The translations under genes and the position numbers were made by a program. From Chloroflexota bacterium (GTDB lineage: Bacteria; Chloroflexota; Dehalococcoidia; Lucifugimonadales; Australimonadaceae): a DNA stretch of 47,118 bases. Shown piece after piece: positions 1 to 7,057 of the stretch (its first letter is position 1; each line of letters starts with the position of its first letter). The notes beneath the pieces are model-generated. The model saw nothing but the letters and a program-made list of their open reading frames with translations, was not told the DNA's origin and did not search any database. Location of the stretch: positions 1 to 47,118 of the forward strand of contig JAQCEV010000010.1 in assembly GCA_027618515.1 (NCBI GenBank), written 5' to 3'.

Positions 1-2
1 CG

Positions 3-863
3 GCGTGGCACCCGATGGCGACGGGGACGATGGTGCAGCATATGCCGAAGCGGCGAGCGCTGGCGTTGGGCGTGCATCTGACGGGCGGGATGATGGCTGA
101 GGTTGTGGGGCCGCTGGGCGTCGGGATCTTGCTGGCGTACTACGAGTGGCAGGTGGTTTTCCGGTTGGCGATCATTCCGGCTGTGTTGATGGCGGTGGCG
201 CTGCTGTACTTCCATCGGTTCATCCTTCCCTCAGCGGAACCGAAGATGACGAAGGCCGATTTTGGGGATGTGCTGAGGGTGTGGAAGACGCCCGCTGGGC
301 TGGCGATGTTCGGTTTGGGTGTGTCGTACAGCATGGCGTTCGTGGGGTTGATGGCGATGTCGCCGTTGTTCTTCCAGAACTACCACGGCTATTCGACCGC
401 GTGGACTGGGGCCGCGTTCGCTGCGATGTTGTTTGGCGGCGGTATCGCTGCGCCGATCATGGGGCAGCTTTCCGATAGGTGGGGCAGGAAGCAGGTGGTG
501 GTGCTCTCCGCTTTCGTGGGCGCCGCTGGGATTTTGCTGACGGCGTTCTCGTCGCACCCGGTGTTGCTGGTGCTGGGGGTGGTGGTGGCAGGGACGGTTC
601 TGGCGGGGATGCGTCCGGTGTACCTGGCTGGCGCGGTGGAGATGGTGGGCCGTCGAGAGTCGACGGCGCTGGGCCTGATCTACGGAGTGATGGATGGCTT
701 GGGTGCGTTGGGTGGTTTGCTGGCTGGGCTGGCTGGTACGAACGATCTTCGCTATGCGTTGGTGTTCGCGGCGGGTGCTTCGGCGGTGTGTGGTGTGTTC
801 GCGCTGGCGCATCCGTTTGAGGTGCGTGACGTTGAGGTGCGATTGGCGCCGGACGGGGCGTAG
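3..863 (+). CDS. MFS transporter, 3' part (gene runs off the left edge)
   Basis: This is the C-terminal two thirds of a major facilitator superfamily carrier. The reading frame is open to the window edge, so the ATG at 15 is probably internal. What remains starts around TM4 of the first bundle (hydrophobic runs near residues 20-70). It continues through a charged central loop and a complete second bundle of six hydrophobic stretches. A motif-A-like loop, GQLSDRWGRK, sits between the second and third helices of that bundle, as in duplicated MFS proteins. About 110-130 residues are missing upstream compared with the usual 400. The substrate cannot be inferred; the sequence fits drug- or metabolite:H+ carriers in general. 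The SRP RNA follows about 40 bp after the stop. Confidence 0.85.
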   Translation, partial: AWHPMATGTMVQHMPKRRALALGVHLTGGMMAEVVGPLGVGILLAYYEWQVVFRLAIIPAVLMAVALLYFHRFILPSAEPKMTKADFGDVLRVWKTPAGLAMFGLGVSYSMAFVGLMAMSPLFFQNYHGYSTAWTGAAFAAMLFGGGIAAPIMGQLSDRWGRKQVVVLSAFVGAAGILLTAFSSHPVLLVLGVVVAGTVLAGMRPVYLAGAVEMVGRRESTALGLIYGVMDGLGALGGLLAGLAGTNDLRYALVFAAGASAVCGVFALAHPFEVRDVEVRLAPDGA

Positions 864-870
864 CGGACGC

Positions 871-899
871 CTGGTAGGGGTTGGCTGTCGTGGTACGAT
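871..899 (+). promoter_or_regulatory. Candidate promoter of the SRP RNA
   Basis: TACGAT at 894-899 resembles a -10 box and sits 8 bp before the inferred RNA 5' end. CTGGTA at 871-876, with a 17-bp spacer, is a poor -35 (3 of 6). The position is convincing and the sequence is not strong. Confidence 0.4.
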
Positions 900-906
900 G
901 GTTGTG

Positions 907-1175
907 GCCGTGCTAGATGGGGAGCCAGCGGTGCCCTGTACCCGCAATCCGCTATAGCGGGGTTGAATTCCCTCTCTAGGACCGGTCCCAACACCTCTTG
1001 CTCGGACAGGGACATTGATAGCTGGGCCCTGCGCGGCGGAGCCCTGTGAACCCCGTCAGATCCGGAAGGAAGCAGCGGTAAGCGGAGTGCTTCGGGTGCC
1101 GCAGACCAGCCTGGCTTGAGTTCAGGTCCAATGGGTTAAGTGTTGGGTCGCCGGGTCGACAGAGGGTGCACGGCT
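907..1175 (+). ncRNA. ffs: Signal recognition particle RNA, long form with Alu domain
   Basis: The SRP RNA binds Ffh and, with FtsY (encoded at 46011-46973), targets membrane proteins to the translocon. The S domain is unmistakable: GTCAGATCCGGAAGGAAGCA with the GGAA tetraloop at 1064-1067, then GGTGCCGCAG. Upstream, about 920-990 closely matches the Alu domain of the long Gram-positive scRNA: GCGGTGCCCTGTACCCGCAA, then an ATCCGCTATAGCGG-like stretch. GCCGTGC at 907-913 pairs with GCACGGC at 1168-1174 and closes helix 5, which sets the ends. At about 269 nt it is the long B. subtilis type, not the ~110-nt E. coli 4.5S type. Confidence 0.95.
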
Positions 1176-1189
1176 CTTTTTTGCTGTTT

Positions 1190-1220
1190 GGCCCCGGACG
1201 TAAGTCCGGGGCCTTTTTTT
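1190..1220 (+). terminator. Rho-independent terminator of the SRP RNA
   Basis: A perfect 10-bp GC stem has arms at 1190-1199 and 1204-1213, a GTAA loop, and is followed by seven Ts. It lies 15 bp beyond the closing helix of the SRP RNA. Confidence 0.9.
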
Positions 1221-1269
1221 GTTTTGGGGGGAGTGGGGGAGAGGAAAAATGAGCCGCAGCATGGGAAGC

Positions 1270-1812
1270 TTACTTCCCTTGAGATGGCGCAGTCTTGCGA
1301 CGGGGATTCTGAGTTTCTGGTTGCTCTAGGGTGTAGACGCCATCGGGAAACCGGGCTCTCAGTTCCAGTTCCCCTCCCAGCGCTTCGATGGTTGCGCGTA
1401 TTGTGCTTATGCGACTGTCGGGGCGGTTTTCGAGTCGGGATATGGCAGCTTGCTTGACCTGCAAGCGTTCCGCGAGGTCTTCTTGGGACATCGATTTGAC
1501 CTTGCGAAGTTTGGCTAGCGCAATCTCTGTCGGTGGCTGAGTTCGCTCGCGCCCCATGAGTAGGGCATATAAGCGCCTAGACGCTGATTCCACGTCGGGA
1601 TAAACCTCATCAGAGCCCTGGCCGAATACGGAGTCATCCGAAGAGGAAACACCGAACCCTAGGCTCGGACGCCATTCGACGGTTGCTGGGTGCCCGTTCA
1701 GATCGAGATCGGCCCACCAGACCCCTGCCGCGTTGAGAGGGGGATCCATCATTACCAGCAGGTCAGGGAACTGGCCTCGAAGTTTCTCTAGCAATTCTTC
1801 GATCAGGTTCAT
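1270..1812 (-). CDS. XRE-family HTH protein, probable antitoxin/autoregulator
   Basis: The protein has about 180 residues. Residues 1-75 form an alpha/beta region ending in an acidic GSDEVYPDVESASRRL stretch. Residues about 100-155 are a Cro/C1-type helix-turn-helix: LRKVKSMSQEDLAERLQVKQ, then AAISRLENRPDSRISTIRAT, then a short tail ending ALGGELELRARFPDG. The ATG at 1812 overlaps the stop of the upstream gene in an ATGA, so the two are translationally coupled; a GTG at 1821 is the alternative start. Proteins of this shape, with the HTH at the C-terminal side, are usually encoded downstream of a small toxin, as in higBA-like modules. The antitoxin role is inferred from this arrangement and from the inverted repeat before the first gene. 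Confidence 0.75.
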   Translation of the reverse strand: MNLIEELLEKLRGQFPDLLVMMDPPLNAAGVWWADLDLNGHPATVEWRPSLGFGVSSSDDSVFGQGSDEVYPDVESASRRLYALLMGRERTQPPTEIALAKLRKVKSMSQEDLAERLQVKQAAISRLENRPDSRISTIRATIEALGGELELRARFPDGVYTLEQPETQNPRRKTAPSQGK

Positions 1813-2174
1813 GTCTCCCACACTCCCTTCCCATCATTGCCCGGTTTTGACCATTCAATCGACCCGGTGACGGTAGCGATTTCGATCGCGCCGTTAGCGG
1901 CGATGTTCGTATGGTGGCGGCGAACTCTAAACCGCCTGACGGACGGCCAATCAGGTAGAGCCGTTTCAGCATCCGCTTGCGGAGGGTAGAGCCGTCCGTC
2001 AACTTGCCATTGGCTCGGATCGAACGGAATTTCAGTCAACTCGTCTTCGACTTCGTTCAAGGTGCTCTCAATCAGTTTGAATGCTGATTCAAAGTCTGAC
2101 GCAGGAGGAGTGGCCGTGAGCCGCCTGTAAAACTCCTCCAGCCTTATGGCCTTGGGAATCTGCTCTGAGGGCAC
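1809..2174 (-). CDS. Small protein upstream of XRE regulator, putative toxin
   Basis: This 121-residue protein starts with GTG at 2174. The first half is helical and acidic (EEFYRRL, then FESAFKLIESTLNEVEDEL). The second half contains DGRLYPPQ, a basic RFRVRRHHTN segment and the ending IEWSKPGNDGKGVWE. I do not recognise a named family. The glycine- and lysine-rich C-terminus resembles the tail of several small nuclease-type toxin domains, but no catalytic motif can be named. It overlaps the XRE gene by 4 nt and has a 24-bp inverted repeat directly at its start codon, so it is the first gene of an autoregulated two-gene operon. No Shine-Dalgarno is visible and the message may be leaderless. 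Confidence 0.6.
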   Translation of the reverse strand: MPSEQIPKAIRLEEFYRRLTATPPASDFESAFKLIESTLNEVEDELTEIPFDPSQWQVDGRLYPPQADAETALPDWPSVRRFRVRRHHTNIAANGAIEIATVTGSIEWSKPGNDGKGVWET

Positions 2175-2175
2175 T

Positions 2176-2199
2176 GTATATTCCTTATACTGAATATAC
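2176..2199. promoter_or_regulatory. Perfect inverted repeat, candidate XRE operator
   Basis: GTATATTC at 2176-2183 and GAATATAC at 2192-2199 are exact inverted copies with an 8-bp spacer, in an AT-rich patch unlike its surroundings. It ends 1 bp before the GTG of the putative toxin gene. On the minus strand the spacer contains TATAAG, a possible -10, so a bound regulator would block transcription. A half site, GAATATCC, lies nearby at 2209-2216. Confidence 0.65.
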
Positions 2200-2240
2200 C
2201 TTAAAGTGAATATCCCCGCAACATCTCTAAGGTGTTCGAC

Positions 2241-2330
2241 ATGGTAAAGCTGACATCCAGAAATGAATCACTCTGGATGGCAGCGGTAGGGGCTGAGCGT
2301 CCGATCAAGGTCGACACCTATATGGAATAG
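2241..2330 (+). other. 29-codon ORF in the 2200-2570 gap, possible oxidoreductase 5' remnant
   Basis: An ATG opens a 29-residue frame ending in TAG. Its middle, NESLWMAAVGAERPIKVDTY, resembles the short lead-in found before the FAD-binding motif of some FAD-dependent oxidoreductases, but it stops before any such motif. It could be a gene stub or chance. The rest of the gap (2331-2571) holds nothing I can support, although a 78-codon arginine-rich frame crosses it. Confidence 0.2.
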
Positions 2331-2571
2331 TACAAGTCTTGAGGAGCAATAAGTGGAATCAGACGCTTACGATGGCAGGTAGGGTGTCTCGTGGTGGTGG
2401 TGGAGCGGGTCGCTGGCTTGAGCGCCGGTACCGTTTTGCTGTTGGAGCCATCAAAAAGGCTGTTAGGCGCTTCAGCGCTAGGCGGCACTTCAGTCGTAAA
2501 GGCTATTCACCCTGTCCCCTTTGCTTCGCAACCGTCGCTGGGGCCGCAAGGCGGGTCCTAGCGTCTTACCA

Positions 2572-2796
2572 GTGACCGAGTACCTCAAAGCGCTGGATAT
2601 GTTCCGCGATCTGCCTGCGGTGGATATCGAGGAATTTTCCGCTACGTTGTCTATGCGAGAGTGCTCGCCGGGGACGGTGTTTTTCACGCCACAGGATGCC
2701 AGTGAACGTTTGTTCATCCTGAAGTCCGGGAAAGTGGATCTGTACCATCTCAACAGTGAGGGCAAGCGACTGGTTCTGGCTCGCCGTTGCCGTTGA
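2572..2796 (+). pseudogene. Crp/Fnr-type regulator, N-terminal fragment
   Basis: From a GTG at 2572 the frame encodes about 74 residues. These match the first half of a cyclic-nucleotide-binding domain: helix ALDMFRDLPAVDIEEF, then strands ECSPGTVFFTPQDASERLFI, LKSGKVDLYHL and EGKRLVLA. In intact Crp/Fnr proteins the next residues are a glycine-rich turn and FGE, followed by the rest of the jelly roll and a C-terminal HTH. Here the frame leaves the family at about 2780 and stops at 2796, so the DNA-binding part is gone. The break point is also where the convergent DUF11 gene loses its own family resemblance, so one rearrangement or assembly join probably truncated both. Confidence 0.7.
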
Positions 2797-4873
2797 GGTC
2801 AACTGTCAACGACTGGGTCTTGATGACCTCGATCGCAGGCGCTGCGGGAGCGTCAACGGTCTGGGTGTCGTCGTCGGAGACGTCAGCGCCTGTGGGAGGC
2901 GTGCCGGTGGCGACGGCGATGTTGGTCAGTGAACCAGCGTCGATCTCATCTTGGGTCATGGTGTGGCTTGCGCTGCCGGTGGTGGAAGCACCAGGGGCGA
3001 GCGTTGTTGCACCAAGGGTGATGGCACCTTCCACGTCGTCAACGAGTGTGACGTTGGTGAGGGTGACGTTGCCCGTGTTGGTGACGGTGAATCCGTAGAC
3101 CACCACGTCATCAGCGGCTGCCACTTCGTTCGTGGACGCAGTCTTGATGACCTCAATCGCCGGCACGGGGTCCGCGACGACGTTTGCCGGGTCGCTGTCT
3201 TGGACACGACCACCTAGCCCATCTGGGGTGTAGATGTAAGTGTTGTCGTTGTTGACATCCTGGGCTGAGATTGTCGCCAGGTTGTAGATCGAATCAGAGT
3301 CCAACTCAGCCTGTGTGATCACTTGGCTGTAGATGATCGTGATGATCTCGCCATTGCCTTGACCTGAAGCGTCAGCGTCAAGAACGAGGTCGTTGGTGGT
3401 TGCGGATTCGATCGTGAGCGTTGTTCCGCTCTCGGTCAAAGCCAACGTGTCGAGGTCAACGTCACCAACGTTCAGGTAGGTGACCTTCCAGTAAACCTCG
3501 CCCGCCGCAGAGATGTGCAACGTGTCAACGTACGTGCCATCGATAGCGGAAGAAACCAACTTGTCGATCTCGATCGCGGGTGCGCCGATGATCGTGTGAT
3601 TTACCTGGGGGGTCCAAGCTAGGCCGTCCCCCGGGAGGTTCGTCGGCATTTCGTCCCAGGTCGCGTACGCCTGGTCATAAACCGTGAGTCCCGTGGAAGG
3701 AAGAACTGCGGTGCTGGCTAGCTCGGCAGTGTACGAAAGGTCCACGGTCGTGAATCCCGCAACGCTCGAGAGCGTCCACTGGAGCGCGAAGCCACAACCG
3801 GCCGTGAGGCCTGTGGAATCGCAAGGACCGGTGTAAGGAACAACTGTGCCGGTACCGGAATCAATAACGGTCAAGTTGTCGTCGATCGGGTCCGTGATCA
3901 CCACGTTGGTGATTGGGTCGATGTTCTGGTTCGTGAACGAGACCGTGTAGGTGATGTCCTGCGCACGAGAGATCGTCTCGCCGCTCGCAGGATCAGAAAC
4001 CTTGTTCAGGGTTGCGGAAACCGAACCAGGAAGGTTGCCGATGCGGAAGGGGGAGTTGTGGACCTCCACGATCCGAATAGGCGTGAAGGGGTGAATGATC
4101 ATCCCCGAGGCCGCCACATCCGCCTTGCTGATGGCGAACTCGTATACGAGTTCGTTAACCCACCGGCTGTCGCTCCCGAAGGCAACCGGGCTGCTGAGCG
4201 GGTCCGCCCCGTCTTCAACGTTCTGGATGTTCCAAACAACGGAAGTGCCGCAATCGACGGGCTGGATGCCGCTGATGATCGCGCCATCACCGCCTTCTTG
4301 GCAGTAAGTGCCGACGTTCTCAGCGAGCCAAGCTCCGTCGATTTGGTCCTGGCCCTTCACCTTGTTGTAGGTGTTGAGGTCGTAGCCATAATCAAGGGAG
4401 AACTGACCTATAACCGTTGGGTTGGTGAGTTCTGCCGATGATGTGCCTGTTACACCGAGCAGCTGAATCTCAGCGTGCTCACTGGCAATCAGGTCATTCA
4501 AGTAGTGGCCTCGGTTTCCCCACATGGCAGAGGAACCGTCACCGTAAGAGTTGTCGTTGTTGTTCACGTCTTCTTCAAACGCGAAGTAGTAGTAGTCGTC
4601 GTTGCTGCCGACGTTCGAGAACAGCGCGCCAACATATTGGTTGGTGCTACCAGTGTCTTGAACGTAAGCGATACCAGAGCCTGAGCCCAGGTAGCCCGAT
4701 TCGATGCCATCGGCAGCGTTCCGAACGAAACCGTCGACTTCGACGACTCCTCCGGTTACCGCGCCATGGCTGGCCATAGCGGACGGAACGATCATCGCCA
4801 TTAAGACGAGAATCACCATCCCTAACAAACCAACGCTTCTCGCGTTTCCTATATTACCGACCAAATGTGACAT
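2750..4873 (-). CDS. Secreted DUF11-repeat protein, C-terminally truncated
   Basis: The protein starts with ATG at 4873, with a GGAGG ribosome site 7 nt before it (4881-4886); a TTG at 4888 lies upstream of that site and is unlikely. Residues about 10-40 are a signal peptide ending near SAMASH. An N-terminal region of about 260 residues rich in D, N, Y and G follows. Then come tandem DUF11/TIGR01451 Ig-like repeats near residues 290-410, 430-560 and 570-685, with the hallmarks TYTVSFTNQN, TNVVITDPID and YGFTVTNTGNVTLTNV. A fourth repeat begins (IEVIKTQSLT, then DLNGNGE) and is lost after a few residues. The last residues come from the antisense of the Crp-like fragment. Full-length relatives have further repeats and a wall or sorting signal. 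A surface role is likely and the ligand is unknown. Confidence 0.8.
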   Translation of the reverse strand: MSHLVGNIGNARSVGLLGMVILVLMAMIVPSAMASHGAVTGGVVEVDGFVRNAADGIESGYLGSGSGIAYVQDTGSTNQYVGALFSNVGSNDDYYYFAFEEDVNNNDNSYGDGSSAMWGNRGHYLNDLIASEHAEIQLLGVTGTSSAELTNPTVIGQFSLDYGYDLNTYNKVKGQDQIDGAWLAENVGTYCQEGGDGAIISGIQPVDCGTSVVWNIQNVEDGADPLSSPVAFGSDSRWVNELVYEFAISKADVAASGMIIHPFTPIRIVEVHNSPFRIGNLPGSVSATLNKVSDPASGETISRAQDITYTVSFTNQNIDPITNVVITDPIDDNLTVIDSGTGTVVPYTGPCDSTGLTAGCGFALQWTLSSVAGFTTVDLSYTAELASTAVLPSTGLTVYDQAYATWDEMPTNLPGDGLAWTPQVNHTIIGAPAIEIDKLVSSAIDGTYVDTLHISAAGEVYWKVTYLNVGDVDLDTLALTESGTTLTIESATTNDLVLDADASGQGNGEIITIIYSQVITQAELDSDSIYNLATISAQDVNNDNTYIYTPDGLGGRVQDSDPANVVADPVPAIEVIKTASTNEVAAADDVVVYGFTVTNTGNVTLTNVTLVDDVEGAITLGATTLAPGASTTGSASHTMTQDEIDAGSLTNIAVATGTPPTGADVSDDDTQTVDAPAAPAIEVIKTQSLTVDLNGNGEPEPVACPHC

Positions 4874-5132
4874 CTCGGTTGCCTCCAAATTCGCTCTTGT
4901 GTGTTTCGGTCACTGACAGTCGTTGGGCGCAAGGAATACCAGGGCAGGGCGATTCAGTGCGTGCAACAAGCGAGTGGAGAATCGTCTAGTTCTCCGTTGA
5001 AGTCAGTTCCCAAGAGTGCTCTTCTGGTACCAAAGGGGCATTGGTCTAGTACCAATGGGCAGTCGGAATGTATGAGCGGCGTTGGTGGCTGTTGCCTTGC
5101 CGTGGGGGGCTGGGGGCGGTAGTGTCGTGGGT

Positions 5133-5918
5133 ATGGCAGACGCAGCACCGAAGAAGAGCCTGGGCCAACATTTCCTGAAGGACAGGAATATATTGGGCGC
5201 GATCGCCGATGCGGCGGGCGTTGGGCCGGACGACGTTGTGATTGAGGTGGGGCCGGGGCGCGGTTCGCTGACGCAGGTGTTGGCTGAGCGGGCGAAGCGG
5301 GTGGTGGCGGTGGAGTTGGACGGGGCGTTGGTGGAGTCGCTACGCCAGACGATGCCAGCAAACGTGGAGGTGCTGCACCAGGACGCTCGCGGGGTGAGCC
5401 CGGCGGAGCTGATCGGCGGGTGCGGGCCTTACAAGATGTTGGGGAATCTTCCTTATTACGCGGCGATGCCGATACTGCGGTCGTTTCTAGAGAGCGATTG
5501 TCGGCCGACGCATGCGGCGATCCTCGTGCAGCTTGAGGTTGCGCGGAACCTGTGCGCGGCGCCTGGGGACATGTCGTTGGCGTCGCTGGGCGTGCAACTG
5601 TTCGGCAAGCCACGGGTGGCGCGTCGGGTGCCGCCTGGGGCGTTTGTTCCTCCGCCGAAGATCATGTCAGCGGTGGTTGCTATAGAGGTGTACGACGTGC
5701 CTGCAGGTGGCGTGACGGACGTGAAGGGATTCTTCCGTGTGGCGCGAGCGGGGTTCTCGGGGCCACGCAAGCAGCTTCGCAATTCGCTGGGCAACGGGCT
5801 GGGGATTTCGGGCGATGAGGCGGAGGTGCTGTTGCTGGCAGCCGGGATCGACCCGAAGCGTCGTGCGGAGTCGTTGGCGTTGGAGGAGTGGGCAGCGTTG
5901 GCGAGGGCCGTCGTCTAG
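5133..5918 (+). CDS. rsmA: 16S rRNA (adenine1518/1519-N6)-dimethyltransferase
   Basis: RsmA (KsgA) dimethylates two adjacent adenines in helix 45 of 16S rRNA late in 30S assembly. The 261 residues match the family length. Residues 8-18 carry KKSLGQHFLKD. Motif I is VIEVGPGRGSLTQVL (about 36-50), followed by the acidic loop VVAVELD. Motif IV is NLPYY (about 105-109), the adenine-binding N-L-P-Y signature. The C-terminal RNA-binding lobe includes FSGPRKQLRNSL. The ATG at 5133 is chosen because homology starts just after it; an upstream TTG/GTG extension would be low-complexity. ispE, a frequent neighbour of this gene, lies 4 kb downstream. Confidence 0.95.
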   Translation: MADAAPKKSLGQHFLKDRNILGAIADAAGVGPDDVVIEVGPGRGSLTQVLAERAKRVVAVELDGALVESLRQTMPANVEVLHQDARGVSPAELIGGCGPYKMLGNLPYYAAMPILRSFLESDCRPTHAAILVQLEVARNLCAAPGDMSLASLGVQLFGKPRVARRVPPGAFVPPPKIMSAVVAIEVYDVPAGGVTDVKGFFRVARAGFSGPRKQLRNSLGNGLGISGDEAEVLLLAAGIDPKRRAESLALEEWAALARAVV

Positions 5919-5927
5919 AGCTATTGG

Positions 5928-6338
5928 CTAGGCGTTGGTCGTGCCATCGCTCATGCTGCCACCTGAGCGTGTGTGGTCACTGGCCCGCGTGGAGTAGGTG
6001 GCTGGTAGGCGGAGTACCTTGGAGTAGGTCCGTATCAGCCACGAAACCGGGCCTCGGAAGAAGTAGCGCTCAGGCACGGCGACTTGGTCGATGTCTTTCT
6101 TGTACTTCTTGGCGGTGCCCTTCATCAGGTGGAATTTGAGTTCAGCGGTGTTCTCGAATGTCTCGTGGATGATGAGGGCGTCTTCGCCGTCCACCTGGTA
6201 GGCCTCAAAGCGAACGAGGCCGGTCTCCATCGAGTGCGCGTCAGTCCCGACACGCTGCCACCAGTACTTGAGCTGGTCGAGACGCGAGGAGTCGCCCGTC
6301 TTGCACGTCCATTTGGCGGTGACGTTGATGGAACTCAC
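5928..6338 (-). CDS. ABM-type monooxygenase domain, 3' part of a disrupted gene
   Basis: This 136-codon frame encodes a dimeric alpha/beta-barrel domain of the antibiotic-biosynthesis-monooxygenase type: INVTAKWTCK, ETGLVRFEAYQVDGED, HETFENTAELKFHL. An arginine- and serine-rich tail follows. Such domains are cofactor-free oxygenases or unassigned stress proteins. The only start is a GTG at 6338 without a ribosome site. The same frame reads on upstream without a stop (FGYVKEDYRRPDQ) as far as the 40-bp copied segment. It therefore looks like the second half of a protein whose first half is the 6365-6841 frame, now out of phase. Confidence 0.65.
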   Translation of the reverse strand: MSSINVTAKWTCKTGDSSRLDQLKYWWQRVGTDAHSMETGLVRFEAYQVDGEDALIIHETFENTAELKFHLMKGTAKKYKKDIDQVAVPERYFFRGPVSWLIRTYSKVLRLPATYSTRASDHTRSGGSMSDGTTNA

Positions 6339-6364
6339 CTGGTCGGGGCGCCGGTAATCTTCCT

Positions 6365-6841
6365 TTACGTACCCGAAGAGATGCCCGAGCTACCCCACGA
6401 GAACTTGTACTCGCCCTCGAGATACTGTCCGAATACTGCCGCTGGCTGAATGGCGGCGATCGCTTCTCTGGCCGCCGTGGGGAGGTCCAAGCCGCGTACG
6501 AGGTGCAATTCCGGTCGGGCGACCTTGAGGAGCGAGGCCATGAGCAGAGCCACCGTCGTGGAAAAGTAGGAGACGACCGCGTCGGAGTCTTTGAATATCT
6601 GGTGGACGAAAACGGCGCCTAGAAGGACGACGTAATTGATCTCGATGGACAGGAGTCCGGGGTCGGTTTGGGAAATGGCGCGGATGTCTTCCCAGACCTT
6701 GAGCATCTCTGTTGACGCCGGGGATTTGCTGAAGAGTCCACTCTTCGGCGTGGGTATCCATTTGCCGGTGACGCTGATCTCCTGGCCGATCCTGGAGGCT
6801 TCTGCGAGGAATTGAGGCAGCGGTTCGCTGGGTGATGTCAT
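6365..6841 (-). CDS. ABM-type monooxygenase domain, 5' part with a foreign C-terminus
   Basis: The ATG at 6841 has an AGGAG site 8 nt upstream. The first 140 or so residues form an ABM-like domain (EISVTGKWIPTPK, LLSIEINYVVLLGAV, FVHQIFKDSDAV). The last residues, EGEYKFSWGSSGI and SSGT, do not belong to the family. Thirteen of them are identical, in the same codons, to residues 154-166 of the NHL-repeat protein encoded on the other strand at 7058-8002. The frame then stops at 6365. Read with the following frame, this suggests one ancestral two-domain ABM gene interrupted by a templated insertion. Whether the shortened protein works is unknown. Confidence 0.65.
   Translation of the reverse strand: MTSPSEPLPQFLAEASRIGQEISVTGKWIPTPKSGLFSKSPASTEMLKVWEDIRAISQTDPGLLSIEINYVVLLGAVFVHQIFKDSDAVVSYFSTTVALLMASLLKVARPELHLVRGLDLPTAAREAIAAIQPAAVFGQYLEGEYKFSWGSSGISSGT
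6380..6419 (-). repeat. 40-bp copy of NHL-gene sequence (recipient site)
   Basis: The 40 bases are the exact reverse complement of 7516-7555; identity ends sharply on both sides. It lies at the 3' end of the first ABM frame and causes the shift to the second. Confidence 0.9.
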
Positions 6842-7057
6842 TTGTCGGTCTCCTGTGCGTGCTACGGCTTGGCTCCGGTCGTTCCCGATCGGTGATGGGG
6901 GAACGTTACCCCCTTAACCAGCGCGATGCTGCGTCGTTTGATGCAGTCGCGGTGCAAACGGACTAACGCTCCGAAGCTTGCTTAGAGGATAGGTGCGCAG
7001 CGCGTAGTTTGGCGCGTATGCTTCCGCGCATCACGTTAGCGCGCTAGGGGGCTGATT

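Noticed and set aside
231-947. Long minus-strand frame opposite the MFS gene
   Set aside because: Antisense of a clear coding gene in GC-rich DNA; R/H/Q/P-rich with no pattern.
2339-2575. 78-codon plus-strand frame rich in R and G
   Set aside because: No ribosome site, no fold-like pattern, and it ends just after the start of the Crp-like fragment.
5039-5057. Inverted repeat CATTGGT-CTAGT-ACCAATG before rsmA
   Set aside because: 7-bp arms can arise by chance, no promoter is evident around it, and no regulator is linked to it. Kept here only as a possible operator.
4954-5613. 219-codon minus-strand frame opposite rsmA
   Set aside because: Antisense of rsmA; proline/serine/arginine-rich translation.
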